Source: Brachypterus glaber (taxonomy: Eukaryota; Arthropoda; Insecta; Coleoptera; Kateretidae). From it: DNA of 64,000 nucleotides. The stretch is from contig OY294052.1 in NCBI GenBank assembly GCA_958510825.1, positions 1,633,816-1,697,815 of the forward strand, given 5' to 3'. A model generated the notes under the pieces. That model saw only the letters and a program-made list of their open reading frames with translations. It was not told where the DNA came from and did no database searches. Positions 44,773-55,690 of the stretch are shown one piece after another. Made by a program: the position numbers and the translations under genes. Position 1 is the first letter of the stretch. Each line of letters begins with the position of its first letter.

Positions 44773-45446
44773 GGGGTTCTGATATTTGGCTTAAAAAACG
44801 ATTTTTTTTTTGCTTTTTTATATTTCTTAATTCACTAGAATTCACTCATAAAATAATTTGACGAAATACGTCTTCTTTAAAAAGTTATACACCTATACTT
44901 TAAAACACAAAAAACACCTATACTTTTTAAAAAACACATTTTTCATGCAATTTTTCAAAACGGGTCCAGCGATTAAAAAAAAACTATTGACCTAAATCTT
45001 TCGGAAATTTGTCGAAAATCATGTTGGCGAGTTAGATAATGTACAATTTTTTTTTCAAAACTTGTTATTTATGTTTTATCCCTCCTTATTTACCCATTTT
45101 TGGCCGGAAAAATTGCATTTTTTGTATTTTTCACTAAAATACGCATGGAATTTTGACTAATTAGCTAACTTTTAACTTAATTAAGACTGTTTTTGGTTTG
45201 TGTATTTAAGACCAATGGGGCAGAGCTGGGATCGTTTGCCATGTTATTTTTAAAGTGTCACCTTTAGCGCGTGCTGCATATTTATTTATGTCGGCAAAAA
45301 AATAAAAAATATTTTTTTTTATGAGATTGAGAGTTGCCTAATACTTTGTAAAAAGTTTTGTATGTATGTACATAAAAATAATACAGGTTTTCCGAAAAAA
45401 AAAAACAAAAATCGTAATTTTTTGCCTCAAAAATCAGAACAACCCC
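44773..45446. mobile_element. 674-bp TTAA-flanked foldback (piggyBac-like target)
   Basis: TTAA lies at 44769-44772 and 45447-45450. The left end ggggttctgatatttggc mirrors the right gcctcaaaaatcagaacaac apart from a 3-base indel, and subterminal aaaacgatttttttttt mirrors aaaaaatcgtaatttt. A TTAA duplication is typical of piggyBac transposases; no ORF is present. The 61-codon ORF at 45366-45551 crosses the right end. Confidence 0.7.
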
Positions 45447-45450
45447 TTAA

Positions 45451-45830
45451 TTATAAACATCTCGCTTAATTCTGGAAATCATGAAAAGAAAAAACACATG
45501 ATTTCAGTTTTGTGTTATTTTTCAGAATTGTTTCTGGTTGCAGAAAAATAGGTGGTCCTTATTTAACTGCTTACTACCAGATACTTTCTTCACCGTCGAT
45601 ATATTCCCTTTTGGCTGCTTAGGCTTAGGGTATAAGACCAAAACATGTATCTATTTGATTCATCGCTAAATTTTGGCAAAAATTGTGTAGGTTAAACTTT
45701 ATACATTGAATCGTTTAACATGGGCTAAATGGCCAAATGTTTGGCTTCTAAACAACTGCAATTTATAAAATTTCTATTTTATGTTTTATACACAGAGAGA
45801 ACTAATATCTTAATTTAAGTAAATAATATA
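45451..45830. other. AT-rich spacer
   Basis: Nothing recognised. Confidence 0.4.
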
Positions 45831-46358
45831 CAGGGTGATTCAGAAATACGGTACAAAATTTTAAGGGGTAATTCTAGGTAAAAAAATATAAAAAAAAGTT
45901 CTTATAGAGTTTGGTCTGGAAATGAGCTACGATCCTCCTAAGGGTAAATCTGATAAGTAGTTTTTATTTAATAACTCCGAAACTCTATAAACTACAATAA
46001 ATATTTTTTGCACATGCCTTAACATTGATAAAGGCTATCCTTTTATGTAATTTTTATATGGTGGTGGAAAGTGCAAAATGGAGAGGCAATATCACTTTTT
46101 TGCACCTAACTTTTTCATCTGTAGATTTGTTGGCATTTTATCAATAAAATATTATTCTTTAAATTAAAGACTTTAATTAAAACTACATACAAAAGGTATT
46201 TTTTATGTAACACTGTTTTTAAGAATATTACACATAAAGAAGCAATTTCATGTTTTAAGAATCAAAAATAGGAACTAAAAAATGCACCAATTAAAATTTT
46301 AATACTGCAGAAGGATTCTACCCCTTAAAATTTTGTACCTTATTTCTAAACCATCCTG
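45831..46358. mobile_element. 528-bp TA-flanked foldback, complete cagggtgattc element
   Basis: TA at 45829-45830 and 46359-46360. The ends cagggtgattcagaaata and tatttctaaaccatcctg mirror, and so do gtacaaaattttaaggggta and taccccttaaaattttgtac. This is the best-preserved copy of a family with at least five other fragments in the window. Confidence 0.75.
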
Positions 46359-46382
46359 TATTATGTTATTTAGTAAATGAGA

Positions 46383-46655
46383 GGATTGGTGTAGTGGTCT
46401 ACTGCGTCTGTACATGACAAGTCTACCAGCCAACTAGCGTGAGTTCGATTCTCACCGGCGTCGATTTGCCTTTTTCAGTTAATTAATAATTGAAATTTGG
46501 CGAAGGCGTAAGTGAATGTCCCTATAAAAACTGGTTCGAAAGTCAGTATAAGCCGGTGGTTCCCTCTACTACTAACTAGCCCACACAAGTCCTGGACTTA
46601 GGGGATGCTTAATTAAGTAGAATAGTAAGAGGTTAAACAAACATGTAATGTAATG
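46383..46655 (+). mobile_element. tRNA-derived SINE, family S1 (copy 2)
   Basis: Head gaggattggtgtagtggtct (A box region) and gtgagttcgattctcacc (B box, a perfect stem-loop), then the S1 body as in 7222-7490, ending ggttaaacaaacatgtaatg. It inserted about 25 bp from the end of the foldback. Better preserved head than copy 1. Confidence 0.8.
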
Positions 46656-47127
46656 ATTTCGTATATTCTTATTCTGTGTGTACAATATTATGTAATTTTT
46701 TACTATCTACATTTTTATTTCAATGCAAATAAGGTCGGGTATCACAGCGCTCACAAAACAAATTTATAAAAAATAAATTACAGTATTATATTTTTGGTGT
46801 AAACCCTGCAGGCCGCAGTCTGTGCAACCTGCAAAAAATCAATATCCTTTTACATGGGCACTGAACTTTTAAATTTACGCTAGGTGCAATGGAAAAAAAT
46901 ACGCTCTTTCCCCTCTAGGGCGGACAAAAAATTTGAAATATAAAAAAATATAGTAATAATTATTTATTTTTTGCTTTCTTTTAAAAATAAACAAGCCATG
47001 ATGATATGTTAATAAAAATAAAAACTTTTTTTTAAGTTTAACCCCCCATAACTTTTTTGTTTTTGGGTGGATTACTTCCAAAAATAATAGGGATCTTTCT
47101 TCCCTCATAGAACTTGATTTTTCCTTT
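46656..47127. other. Non-coding spacer
   Basis: The ORF at 46875-47108 (minus) is K/F-rich without a domain. Nothing else recognised. Confidence 0.4.
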
Positions 47128-47359
47128 GTATATGTGTTTTTTATGTCCAGTCAAACAACTTACATAAGAAAATTCTCGGTAGCGGGGCGTTTTTTTCTTT
47201 GGGACCACTCCTTAACTTTAGGGAGTCCGATAACGGTATTGCACGAAAATTTTTGTCGGACAAGGTAACCACTTGAGTTTATCCCAAAAAAGAACGCCCC
47301 GCTATCAAAAATTTTCTTCTGTGAGAAGTTGATTGACTGGACATACAGAACACGTATAC
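47128..47359. mobile_element. Foldback MITE of about 232 bp
   Basis: Left atgtccagtcaaacaactta, aagaaaattctcggtagcgg and ggcgttttttt mirror the right aaaagaacgccccgctatca, aaaattttctt and agttgattgactggacat. The 91-codon ORF at 47160-47435 runs through it. Confidence 0.6.
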
Positions 47360-48081
47360 AAAGTCTCAACGGTGAGGTAATAAAAAAAATCATACTGGAC
47401 GTGGGCTCCCGGACTATAAGACTCAGGTGGCTCAATATAGAACGCTCGGTATAAGTAACTATTATTCTGTAAGGTGTACTAAACTTTGGAGCGTTGAACT
47501 TTTGCCGTTGCTACAGGTTGACTGTAACTGATCGATACGTGGTCGGAAAAAGACAGACGTGCGGAGCCTGAGACACTTTTAAATCTATATGAAAACAGTT
47601 CAGGCAATTGGTTTCAAAAACAGGAATAAAAACTTATATTTTCCCAACTTTTTCCAAGTTTCTGCAAATTAACCTGATTATTTTTTAACGTTTTTATCAA
47701 CCAATCATTTAACAATATTTCTGGACAAGTGTTTATTTCTGTCCAATCATATTACAGTTATATCGGGAATTTTCTACTGTAGAAAATTCTAGTGAGAATC
47801 GCTGTAGTATTTTGCCTTATCACTTTTTTCTCGAACGTTTTCCGTGTAACTTTCTTGTAGGTTTTTTATTAAAATATGTTTCATTTGTGACACGTGACCA
47901 TATGTCCTTCTCACTTTGTTGTTCATAAACTTAGAGTGGGAGATAGCGCACGGCGCTAGGGCTTCTCTATATCTATAAAAGTGACACTTTACCCCTGTCA
48001 AATCAAACTGTCATTTTACGCCCGATTGGACAACAAATACATTATAATAATTCAATTGGAGCACTGGATAGGTAGATTTGT
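47360..48081. other. Non-coding spacer, somewhat GC-richer at 47500-47580
   Basis: No exon recognised. The 70-codon minus ORF at 47789-48001 has no domain. Confidence 0.35.
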
Positions 48082-48094
48082 TAATACCTAACCT
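48082..48094 (+). repeat. Left target-site duplication of SINE S2
   Basis: taatacctaacct, repeated exactly at 48583-48595. Confidence 0.85.
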
Positions 48095-48582
48095 AGGGGC
48101 GGCGGTGGCTCAGTCCTGAACACCTCGATCTAGTAATCGAGAGGCCGGGGTTCAATCCTCGGATGTGGAACAACTTTTTCACAGAAATAAAATACCGTCG
48201 TTTCCCCACCACGTTAGCTTATGCTGCCGAAGATCTAATCTAAGCACACAGTACAGAAAAAGGTTTGCAGTGGATAATGCTGCACTAGCACTCGGACCTG
48301 TGATACCGAGCTCACTTTAGCGACTTTCAAGCAACCAGGATCTGTACTAAGGCTGCAAGCGAAAATGATCCTGAAGTAGTTTGGCGCCGGTCCAAGTGCA
48401 CTGGCAGCCAATAAACTTAAGAATCAAAGCCAAAAAAGACGACTAAACGAGGTTCGGATTCCTCGCTAAACTGTAGGTCCCGGGGTACAACAACAAAAAT
48501 CCGCGTTAGAGTAGAAAAACTAGTGACACAGGGGTAGGCAAAAAGGTCTAGTTGCCAGGTTTGACCTCCCCACGATTACTAC
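48095..48582 (+). mobile_element. tRNA-derived SINE, family S2 (488 bp, full length)
   Basis: The head has an A box tggctcagtcctg, an anticodon-stem-like ctcgatctagtaatcgag, and a B box gggttcaatcctc: a polymerase III promoter. The long body (450 bp) is GC-richer than its surroundings and has a hairpin ctcggacctgtgataccgag. The 3' end is not poly(A) but ends gattactac. A perfect 13-bp duplication flanks it, pointing to a recent insertion. The long unique body is larger than most insect SINEs and could include a LINE-derived tail; its partner is not in the window. Confidence 0.85.
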
Positions 48583-48595
48583 TAATACCTAACCT
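48583..48595 (+). repeat. Right target-site duplication of SINE S2
   Basis: Exact repeat of 48082-48094. Confidence 0.85.
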
Positions 48596-50467
48596 TATTA
48601 GGTTAGGTGCTAATATACTTTTTACTAGACCACTAAGTGGCTGCCACTTATGGAAAATACACGAATTCAGAAGTACAGTCTGCCAATCGGGTGTTCCTTT
48701 TCATGAAAATGTATTTCAAATTCGGATCACGATTTTGGATAAGTGTCCAGGTTATGTACCAATCTGAATATACATAATGCATTTATATTGTTAAAATCAG
48801 TACTGTACACATTATGTGCCATACAATACAAACAAATCACTTTGGGAATTTATTTACAGAGTGATACTGGGTGTCCCAAGTTTTCTGTTCCACAAAAGGT
48901 GGAAGTTTAGACCCATATAATTTTTTCCTTTTAATAAAAGTAATTTTTTCTGAAAAAATGACGTTTATCGCATTTTTTATATTTTTAGAGTTTAGACCCC
49001 TATCACTTTTATGTTTTTGGGGAGCTTTTTATCAAATTTGGTACGGTTGATCTATTTAATAAAAGTAATTTTTCCTGAAAAAATAAGTTAATTTTCTTCC
49101 ACTATTTTCGTTTTTGTTTTTACGATTAGCCCTTCATAACTTTCTTATTTTTGGGGGAATTCTTTTCAACACATCGCGTCCTTACCAATATTATTTTTTT
49201 CTGAAAATTTGGAGTCGATCGGATTATTCTGCCTTATCGTGCGGACTAAAAACGTGACATACGGACAAACGGACGGAGAGACGGGTCTAGACGGACGGAC
49301 ATTTTTGAAAGTGGTTTAAAATAGTATATATTTTTGATTATGGAAAAAAAAATACTTTTTTCGGGGTTTGAAGTAAACGTACAATATTCTAAAGCTGCGA
49401 GGAGAATCAAAATATAAATATTGTATTCTTCGTTATCCAAGAATCACAGGAGACTATTCTAAAAATAGGCCAAGATCCGTATTATATCTAGTAGATTACC
49501 CCAGATTTTAAACCACAGTCATTTAACTTTTAACATCCATAATTCGTATTACAGAGTGTCCCGAAATTCATAACATGTCCGGGAAATAATAAAAAAAAGC
49601 TCCATAAAATTTGCCATTGAAAAATGATTTTTTATCGATTTTTGATAAAAACTAAAACATAAATTTAAAATACAGAGTGGCTGCTTTTGGTTCAAAATTC
49701 AGATAATTCATTTCTAAATTTTTATAGCTACCCTCTATCTAAAGATTGAGCACCGAAAATTTAATTTATCTGTCATAATAAATATATAAACATTCGAGTG
49801 TTTGAAAATATTATACCCTTTGCCAACCGAAGACTGTTTGAGAATAATTCTGAATACAGCGAATCAATCGTACACAGTAAACCTTTTCTTTTTAGACAAA
49901 CAAAAAAAATTTTCTAACAAAAAAATTCGGCATGTAAGTAGTTATGGGACACGCAGTATTTATGTATATGAACTAAGTTCATATAGCTTACTCCATTAAT
50001 TTTATTAATATTTTAAAATTATTTTGGGACGTATTTTATTTAGGTTAATGCATATGAATAAAAGTGGTTCCCTATTAAGGTAATGGAAGTTTGAAACAAT
50101 ACCAATATTTCATGAACTTTCCTTTCTATATGTCTTTTGTTTCCATTTTTTCTACAGCCCATTTGTTTGTAATCAAAAATCAACTCTGCATAGTAACATG
50201 GTAACAAGTTTTTTTATGTAGAGAAATAGTTTGTTAAGTATGTACATTGTACAAGATTCTAATACGAACTGCAGCTGCAGTATTTTACGGTTGGCTGGCT
50301 TAATTTTAGTTTAGGAACTTGTTCAATCAACTTTTTGCATGCAATTTTGCTTAGATTTAATCCTATCTTGGACATCAAAGTGTAAACCAGGCTACTGTTA
50401 GAAATTTCATCCCTATTATTCTTTACCAGGGGTGACGGGATAAAAGGGGGGGTAATCTACTGTCCAG
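48596..50467. other. Non-coding region with transposon traces
   Basis: Two gtgtccc-type ends occur: ctgggtgtcccaag near 48868 and agagtgtcccgaaa near 49553. A tract acggacaaacggacggagag / acggacggacat is at 49260-49300, a low-complexity motif often seen near insect elements. ORFs at 48552, 49246 and 49802 are unsupported. Confidence 0.4.
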
Positions 50468-50988
50468 TTAATAGTATATTAAAGTACTAGTTTCATAACA
50501 TACGTTTTTAGTCCAAAAGTCCAAACTCGCCGCAAGCGGCTCGTTTTCTAAACTTGTACTCGTGCGCTAAAAACATGTTATGAAACGAGTGCTTAATACA
50601 ATTTTTTCTATTTTGCTCTAAAATGTTAAAAAACTTACATTTAAATTGATGACTGATTTAGGGATTTTTGTTTTGGATTGGCATTACAGTTTACACCATG
50701 TTTAAAATTCTAAGAACAAATGATTTTTTGATATATTTTATAGTCATCTCTTCTCTTTTTTACTGCAATTAACCAAGCCACAATTTTAACATGGTAAAAA
50801 TAACCTAAACACAATTTTTTGTAGAAAATTCAACTTTAAAGCGACATTGACATTTGCACGGAAAACGTCAAGCGATAGGCCAGGTCTGTTGCCAACCCAA
50901 AAGAACAAAAAGTACAGACCTCTTATAATAAGAACACGCAAAATGCGTGTGATTATGAGCTTATAAGAGTCGCAAAATAGAAAAAAAT
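50468..50988 (+). mobile_element. gccgcttgcggc hairpin element, copy 2 (521 bp)
   Basis: Near-identical to 127-655 over the full length, including the internal cttataagagtcgcaaaata tail. The central hairpin has lost part of its left arm (gtccaaaagtccaaactcgccgcaagcgg), so the two copies differ mainly there. Confidence 0.65.
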
Positions 50989-51530
50989 ATTATGGAGTTG
51001 ATGACAATTTATTGATGCTTAGTAAATGTGTTATTTTATAGTCGTATATTTGGGGCTATTATGTATATATTTGTGGCTATTATATATTTATTGCCCTTAT
51101 TAAAATAACTATTTATCCTAAATAACTAATGTTGGAAAACTGATTAAATTTATTCTATTTACTTTACTATAAATGAAAATATGATCACAGGGATTTTTCT
51201 CGGTGTGGGTAAATGCATTCTCATTATTATACACTTGGCTCTTTTTTGGCGACTTGCATAAAATATAGTTTTAGATTAAGTTTAATTTGGCGAAAACGTA
51301 CTAAATAGGAAAGTAAATTCAAGAAGTGTCCGTAGATAATTGTGTACGTTCACCAAAATAGGAACTTGTTTGTCGTTATGAAACATATGTCCAAGTCAGA
51401 TAAAAAAAAACTATGCCTTCAATAACTCTCCATATTGGCATATAGCGACTTTAAATTAACGAAACGAGAACTAGTGGACTTCTTAGGGGTTGTAAATAAG
51501 GGAGTAGAAGGGAAAAAGGGATATCACTAA
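50989..51530. other. AT-rich DNA next to the exon candidate
   Basis: On the minus strand this lies downstream of the possible donor at 51531. No feature recognised. Confidence 0.4.
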
Positions 51531-51640
51531 CCTTGGTTTTGATGCTGATCGATGTTCTTGTGCACAAGTGGCTTCTTCTTGATGTTGAGGTTTGTGAGGA
51601 TAAATATGGGTTTGGAACGAGAGTAGTTGACGATGACGAA
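51531..51640 (-). other. Candidate exon (minus), possibly a 5' exon
   Basis: On the minus strand a well-formed donor, CCAAG|gttagt, ends a 110-bp tract with balanced base composition and few long A/T runs. All three minus frames are open here. One frame reads NLFVIVNYSRSKPIFILTNL and then NIKKKPLVHKNIDQHQNQ, and stays open upstream to beyond 51780; no ATG fixes a start and no domain is recognised. It may equally be untranslated leader. If it belongs to the Grb-type gene it would be an upstream exon about 48.5 kb from the PH exon. A plus-strand ORF (51627-51887) overlaps it in antisense and ends in a repeat, so it is disfavoured. Confidence 0.35.
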
Positions 51641-51797
51641 TAGGTTTTTACAACAAATTTTAACGACTTTTCGAATATTTAACGACGATGCATCACGTGA
51701 ATTAATAAGAAAAATAGGAACGGAACATACTTCCAGGTTAAAACGTAAAAATTTTGAGCTAAAACGGTTACTGCTGATAATGGTAAGCGGTACACAT

Positions 51798-51925
51798 AGA
51801 TTAGATAAAGAGAGAAGTTCTACAGAGAAAAAAAGAGGTATTCTTATGTTTAAAAATAAAATTGTGCATATTTTAATAACATTTTAAATTATATTTTAAA
51901 TCATATTAAGGTAAAATATTTATAT
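51798..51925 (+). repeat. gagaagttctacag repeat, copy 1
   Basis: tagataaagagagaagttct, acagagaaaa and aaataaaattgtgcatattt recur in order at 61005-61085 (plus) and 53741-53860 (minus). Unclassified family of about 110-130 bp. Confidence 0.55.
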
Positions 51926-52400
51926 TTGTAAACGGTAGCACAGAATTAATGTAAAGTTTGACAACCATTGAGAATAGCCCGTTGTGTGTGAAGAAAGCTA
52001 ATGATTAGCTTCATTTTGACTGAAAAATAACACAGGACCACAAAAAAAACGTAAATTACTCTTAATCAGACCTTTTTACCGGTAACCAAATAAACAAGGT
52101 CTTTTTTGCGAGAGTTCACGGACAATTAGCAAAAAACCTTTGATGGTTGCGGTTCCATTGCCAAAGTATTCTCTGTAATTTTCCTGTAACCATTATGCTA
52201 AATTTATTTTATCGATTGTCATTTAGGTCTTGGTTAAAATTCTAAAATATCAAGAAAAAGAACAAGAGTACCTTTTTTATATATTTTTAATTATGAATCC
52301 TATTTTACTGAGAAACGTCAAAAATCTACAGATAAAAAAGTTTAGGGCAAAAAAGTGACATCACCCCCATATTGTAAGTCCCTGGTCAAAATTATCAAAT
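51926..52400. other. Non-coding spacer with a solo cacaggaccac end
   Basis: aacacaggaccacaaaaaaa near 52027 is a left end of the 42710-type element; its partner is absent. Confidence 0.45.
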
Positions 52401-52401
52401 A

Positions 52402-53507
52402 CAGGGTGTATTTGAAATAGCGTAGGAAATTTTAACAGGTGATTCTACATGATAAAATATGACAAAAAGTTCCTATAAACATATGTCGAAAAATGCGTCA
52501 TAAGGGAGCTACGCCCCTTTGAAATTGGCTAAAAAAATCGGTTTTTATTTAATAACTCAGGAACCCTTTGAGATATGTTAACGAGGTTTTGCACGTGAAT
52601 TAATCCTAATAAGGCCCATCTATGTATGTCATTTTCACGTACTTATTTAAACCAGGGGTGTGCGAAACGGGCCTTATCAGTTTTTTGTAACAAACTTTTT
52701 TCTGTGTAACTTTTTTGCAATTTTATTTTTGAAATATGATTCCTTAGGTCAAAATACATAAAAAAGGTACTCTTGTTGTAATACTGTAGGATTAACCGTT
52801 TTCGAGAAAAATTCATTTGAAGGTGAAATTCCACGGTTCGAGGACGAAAAATTAAATACTAAAATGTCGAAAACCAAAATTTTAATGATGCAATGTTATT
52901 CTACATCAAAAACTAAGAAAAAAAGTTTCCATACATGTAGGTCGAAAAAACGCTTTTAAAGCTACCATAGCCCTTTAAAAATGGTGCATATTTAGGAGAC
53001 CATAGCTCCATTAGGATTGATTTTTGGAAGTACCTGTATATGAAGTTTTATTCTTAGTTTTTAATGTACATTCGCCCTGCATCATTAAAATTTTGGTTTT
53101 CAATATTTTAGTATTTAATTTTTTGTCCTCGAACCGTGGAATTTCACCTTCAAATGAATTTTTCTCGAAAACGGTTAATCCTACAGTATTACAACAAGAG
53201 TACCTTTTTTATGTATTTTGACCTAAGGAATCATATTTCAAAAATAAAATTGCAAAAAAGTTACACAGAAAAAAGTTTGTTACAAAAAACTGATAAGGCC
53301 CGTTTCGCACACCCCTGGTTTAAATAAGTACGTGAAAATGACATACATAGATGGGCCTTATTAGGATTAATTCACGTGCAAAACCTCGTTAACATATCTC
53401 AAAGGGTTCCTGAGTTATTAAATAAAAACCGATTTTTTTAGCCAATTTCAAAGGGGCGTAGCTCCCTTATGACGCATTTTTCGACATATGTTTATAGGAA
53501 CTTTGGA
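52402..53507. mobile_element. 1.1-kb foldback with near-perfect 440-bp arms
   Basis: The left terminus is acagggtgtatttgaaatag, preceded by TA. The arm 52455-52890 is mirrored with hardly a mismatch by 53070-53507; the minus frame 52643-52834 and the plus frame 53136-53327 translate identically, a direct readout of arm identity. The loop is also partly palindromic, centred near 52985. The right arm stops at ggaacttt, about 55 bp short of a full mirror terminus. Transcription would give a long, nearly perfect hairpin RNA. The 63-residue frame has no known domain and is judged non-coding. Confidence 0.75.
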
Positions 53508-53740
53508 TTTTATCACAGTGCAACAAAAAATGTGCATTATATGCAAAATTATTAAAGAACACAAAAACAAGTACAAAATCTTCACACATAACGGGGTATT
53601 TATTATCAATGACTGTTAAATTAGGGAGTAGGTTATAAGTTCCCTAGGAAACTTTAGACCTACTGTACACATAGCTGTGTGAAAATTAAAAAAAAAATTG
53701 TTTTTTACTTAAAAAAAAACAAATATTTTACCTTCATGTA
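53508..53740. other. Spacer
   Basis: AT-rich; nothing recognised. Confidence 0.35.
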
Positions 53741-53860
53741 ATTTAAAATATAATCTAAAATGTCATTTTTACCTAAAATATGCATAATTTTATTTTAAGA
53801 CAATAATAATTATACTTTTATCTCTTTCTGTAGAACTTCTCTCTTTATCTAAACTAAATA
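53741..53860 (-). repeat. gagaagttctacag repeat, copy 2 (minus)
   Basis: Minus strand: tagataaagagagaagttct, acagaaagag, aaataaaattatgcatattt, taggtaaaaatgac. Same order as copies at 51798 and 61005. Confidence 0.55.
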
Positions 53861-54099
53861 GGCGGCAGTCCATTCCGAGTAGAATTCCAAATAGTTGTTT
53901 AATGAAAACGAAAGATTTTCATTTTAGGTTAGGCACAGGGTAATATATAAATATCAATTTAATTGGATTTTGCACGTAACAATGGAACTTCATTTAATTA
54001 ACAATAACTGTAATTTAAAGGAAAATAGACAATGGCAACAAACACAATAGGTAGACTTTTAAAAAATTAATAGATAATAGAATTGGCAATATAAATGTA
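53861..54099. other. Spacer
   Basis: Nothing recognised. Confidence 0.35.
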
Positions 54100-54636
54100 T
54101 GATATCGTCTATGATACTGCAATGGAGCTCTCCACAACTAGAATTATGAAACAAAAGACGTCTACCCTATCTCTATCTCATTTGTGCTACACTTTCCAGC
54201 CAACCAAATAAATACTGTATTTGTTTTTCATACAACAAATACAGTATTTATTTGGTTGACCGGAAAGTGTAGCACTGAACGGCACGAACGAACATAGCTA
54301 ATGTGAATCTGTAGAATAAGATAATTCTACTAAAATTTACATGGCGGCCAGTAATTTCTTTAATAAAAATAATATAGTTACACTTTTCGCCCGGCCAAGT
54401 AAATATTGTATTTGCTCAACAAAGAACAAATACAGAATTTGTTTGGTTGGGTGGAAGTGGGAGTGTATGTATGTGTTCTATCCTTTTTGGGTAGAACTTT
54501 TGTCAGTGTCTAATCTAACGGGAGAAATCGCCATTCCACGTATCGTCATTTGACAGAAATCTAAAAATCTGTTATTCAATAAACATTTATTTCTGTCAAA
54601 TGACAATACGCGGTATTGCAGTATCACAGACGATAT
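54100..54636. repeat. Small foldback split by a twin-hairpin MITE
   Basis: gatatcgtctatgatactgc at 54100-54119 is mirrored by tgcagtatcacagacgatat near 54616-54636, and cgtcatttgacagaaat near 54545 by atttctgtcaaatgac near 54590. The 415-bp element at 54121-54535 sits in the left arm. Aligning the two arms gives the empty site and suggests a 2-3-bp target duplication. Confidence 0.6.
54121..54535 (+). mobile_element. Twin-hairpin MITE, copy 6 (415 bp)
   Basis: Full length, aatggagctctccaca to gggagaaatcgccatt; first hairpin intact except ggttgac for ggttggc. Nested in an older foldback. Confidence 0.8.
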
Positions 54637-55519
54637 GGTGAAATATCTCCAAATACTTTTGGGGACAGCTAAGAATATTATTTATATCTAGTGATAAAAT
54701 CTTCTTTTCCAGTTTTTTTTCCTTTTAACAAAAAGTATCAGCATATTGCATACACACAACATCTTCTTTGTTATTTTTTGTAATAACATTCAAAATATGG
54801 AAAAAAAGCAGCAAAATGAAAGAAAATATTTTTATGACCGGATAAAGTATAAAAATAATCAAAATTCTGAAAAAATATAACAGTGGCATATAAAATTCGC
54901 AATAATTTTCCGATAAGGTCTATATATAGGATTGGTAACAAAGTAATCCAGAGACTGAAGTAAAAATACAACTGTCTTTTAAGTGCCTTTTTATTTGTGT
55001 TTTTTTTATCTCGGTAGTAAAATATTTTTTCGTTAAAAATATGTAGCAAATCTTTATTGTTATACCACTCTTCATCATATAGTATACTAATAGTACTTTC
55101 ATTATAGACTTATTGTCTATTGAATATATTTTTTCTATAAAAACTTTGTTTTTGCTAAAATAAATGTATTAAAAATTTATGATATATGCTAGATGTTTTT
55201 TTGTTATGACAAAACCAAAAATAAAAATAAAAAACACATTTTTTTCATTTTGGAGACCAGAATTGCAAAGTATAACTGATACATTAAAAATTAAATTATA
55301 TTCCATACCAATATTTAATATTAAAATGCATTTTAACTAAAGCTTTTATGGATTAAAAAGCCATTTATTATTAAATAGGCTCTAAATTTTCAATTATTAC
55401 ATTTTTAAAGTTAAATATAATTTATTACTTTAATGCAGACTTTTTTATTTAAAATAAAAATTTTAAAATACCGTTTTTGAAATCAAAACATACGCATCAT
55501 GGTTTTACGGATGATTTTT
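54637..55519. other. AT-rich spacer
   Basis: Overlapping minus ORFs (54771-55102) are low-complexity (K/F/Y-rich) and unsupported. Confidence 0.4.
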
Positions 55520-55690
55520 CTCTTGTTTTAAGGCTGGCATTTCATTGGACCAAAATCAATGTCCTTGAATGAAGGATATTTACTTTGGTTCAAAGAAATG
55601 CTAACCTTAAAACAAGATAATATGGCTTTGAACACATCGAAAGACACGTGTCCTTGATTCAATAAATCCTTTTTTTTTAGTGTATGAGCA
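55520..55690. repeat. aaggctagcatttctttgaacc foldback, copy 1
   Basis: ttttaaggctggcatttcat and aaagaaatgctaaccttaaa form the arms; atcgaaagacacgtgtcctt and an end tttttttttagtgta follow. The family recurs at 58230, 58860 and 63870. Confidence 0.55.

Noticed and set aside
48097..48172. A tRNA gene on the plus strand
   Set aside because: It is followed by a 400-bp body inside a 13-bp target duplication, so it is a SINE head.
51627..51887. 86-codon plus-strand ORF
   Set aside because: Its 3' half is a dispersed repeat (also at 53741 and 61005) and its 5' end overlaps a better minus-strand exon candidate.
52643..52834. Identical 63-residue proteins at 52643 and 53136
   Set aside because: They are the two arms of one inverted repeat, not a duplicated gene.
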